DNA of 6,316 nucleotides from Nostocoides sp039812405 (GTDB lineage: Bacteria; Actinomycetota; Actinomycetes; Actinomycetales; Dermatophilaceae): assembly GCA_039812405.1 (NCBI GenBank), contig JBDIAL010000218.1:1-6316 (forward strand), given 5' to 3'. Positions 5,934 through 6,316 of this stretch are shown here, piece by piece. Position numbers and translations under genes: made by a program. Under the pieces are notes generated by a model, which saw nothing but the letters and a program-made list of their open reading frames with translations, was not told the DNA's origin and did not search any database. How positions within the stretch are numbered: position 1 is the stretch's first letter; each line of letters starts with the position of its first letter.

Positions 5934-5939
5934 TCCTCT
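5934..5939 (-). promoter_or_regulatory. Ribosome-binding site of the KtrA/TrkA-type gene
   Basis: On the minus strand AGAGGA precedes ATG 5927 by 6 bases, which confirms this start codon. Confidence 0.7.
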
Positions 5940-5986
5940 GTCCTGTGCCGTCGGGGCGGGCCCGCCGAGCGGACGAGCCCGGGGCG

Positions 5987-5992
5987 AGCCTA
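5987..5992 (-). promoter_or_regulatory. Candidate -10 box for the KtrA/TrkA-type gene
   Basis: TAGGCT on the minus strand, in the context ATCTAGGCTCG, fits TANNNT. A start near 5980 would give a leader of about 50 bases carrying the ribosome-binding site. No clear -35 hexamer is visible. The repeat array at 6018-6267 would then lie upstream of the promoter and outside the transcript. Confidence 0.38.
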
Positions 5993-6017
5993 GATCAGTC
6001 AGGGCTCACGTCGGGTC

Positions 6018-6267
6018 GAGGTATGCGGGGACCACCGGGGGAACACCGGATACCTCGGCCCAATCGAGCCCTCGATGGTTCGAGGTAGGCGAGGGCCACC
6101 GGGGGGACACCGGATACCTCGACCCAATCGGGCTCCCAGCCGGTCGAGGTAGGCGAGGGCCACCGGGGGACACCGGATACCTCCACCCAGCGAAGCCATG
6201 CCTCCACCCAGCCGAGCCTCCCAGTCGGTCGAGGTAGGCGAGGACCACCGCACCGACACCGGTCACC
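6018..6267. repeat. 64-bp tandem repeat array with internal inverted repeats
   Basis: Four copies start with GAGGTA at 6018, 6082, 6146 and 6231, spaced 64, 64 and 85 bases. Each of the first three has a 38-39 bp core (6018-6056, 6082-6120, 6146-6183) beginning GAGGTA and ending TACCTC, which are inverted copies of each other. A CACCGG pair lies inside. Copies 1 and 2 match at 35 of 39 core positions; copy 3 equals copy 2 minus one G. The linkers are 25 bases and related (CCCAATCG at 6060-6067 and 6123-6130). The fourth copy decays after about 15 bases. The array may form hairpins, bind a regulator, or be a genomic repeat family; its role is unknown. Confidence 0.85.
6180..6221. repeat. 21-bp linker duplication within the repeat array
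   Basis: CCTCCACCCAGC occurs at 6180-6191 and again at 6201-6212. The two 21-base copies (6180-6200 and 6201-6221) match at 16 positions. The extra copy explains why the third repeat interval is 85 rather than 64 bases. Confidence 0.75.
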
Positions 6268-6316
6268 CCACCGGGGAATGGCTCACCTGGTGGCCGGGCC
6301 GGCCGGGCAGGGGCGG

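Larger units (their letters stand above)
5928..6316. other. 389-base region without a convincing gene
   Basis: This stretch upstream of the KtrA/TrkA-type gene holds its ribosome-binding site, a candidate -10 box and a tandem repeat array, and nothing I can call as a gene. Several frames stay open across the array, but only because the repeat unit lacks stop codons. The unit is 64 bases, not a multiple of three, so each copy is read in a different frame. A minus-strand gene beyond the window could end at the TGA at 6283-6285 or 6263-6265; too few codons are visible to judge. At the far edge GGCCGGCC (6297-6304) is a palindrome. Confidence 0.6.

Noticed and set aside
5229..5993. 254-codon plus-strand frame opposite the KtrA-type gene
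   Set aside because: The minus-strand frame has clear RCK domains and a ribosome-binding site; the plus-strand frame resembles no protein family.
5995..6266. Open minus-strand frames of 70-86 codons across the repeat array
   Set aside because: All three frames are open at once because the repeat lacks stops. The 64-base period shifts the frame at each copy, so no frame encodes a consistent peptide repeat. No ribosome-binding site or family resemblance is seen.
6018..6267. Possible small CRISPR array (38-39 base repeats, 25-base spacers)
   Set aside because: The linkers resemble one another instead of being unique, there are only three good repeats, one interval is broken by a local duplication, and no cas gene is present.
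5928..6316. c-di-AMP (ydaO-type) riboswitch ahead of the potassium gene
   Set aside because: Considered because such riboswitches control potassium uptake genes in actinobacteria. The leader after the candidate start site is only about 50 bases and I see none of the conserved ydaO motifs; the repeats do not resemble that fold.

Overview
The window is very GC-rich DNA (about 73 % by eye). Its features fit an actinobacterium, probably a Micrococcales member close to Intrasporangiaceae. The grounds are the codon bias, GTG starts, TANNNT-type -10 boxes placed so that several mRNAs would be leaderless, and the gene families present. The family-level placement is inference only.

Layout. Positions 1-593 hold a TetR-family regulator that lacks only the first base of its probable start codon. 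It is followed on the same strand by a two-gene ABC exporter, ATPase 655-1383 and ABC-2 permease 1380-2114, which overlap by 4 bases. The short gap between regulator and ATPase carries an AT-rich 24-bp imperfect palindrome. It covers a TATATT -10 box and the ATPase start codon, so it is a strong candidate for the operator through which the regulator shuts off the exporter. Next comes a monofunctional proline dehydrogenase (2221-3171) and then pyrroline-5-carboxylate reductase ProC (3255-4061). These enzymes run opposite directions of the proline/P5C conversion, and each appears to have its own promoter. The proC stop overlaps a GTG that opens a 351-codon frame encoding two tandem GNAT acetyltransferase domains without a stop between them (4058-5113).

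A short convergent intergenic region (5114-5258) holds a GC hairpin and a second inverted repeat with 8-bp arms. On the minus strand lies a 222-residue KtrA/TrkA-type potassium-channel regulatory subunit (5259-5927). Its upstream region (5928-6316) has no convincing gene. It contains a candidate promoter and an array of 64-bp tandem repeats, each bounded by a GAGGTA...TACCTC inverted repeat.

The points most worth a second look are the operator over the leaderless start of the exporter, the fused GNAT pair with what looks like a relic intergenic promoter as linker, the 64-bp repeat array upstream of the potassium regulator, and the word GTATGCC/GGCATAC. That word is over-represented in all reading frames, while its CpG counterpart TACGCC is absent.
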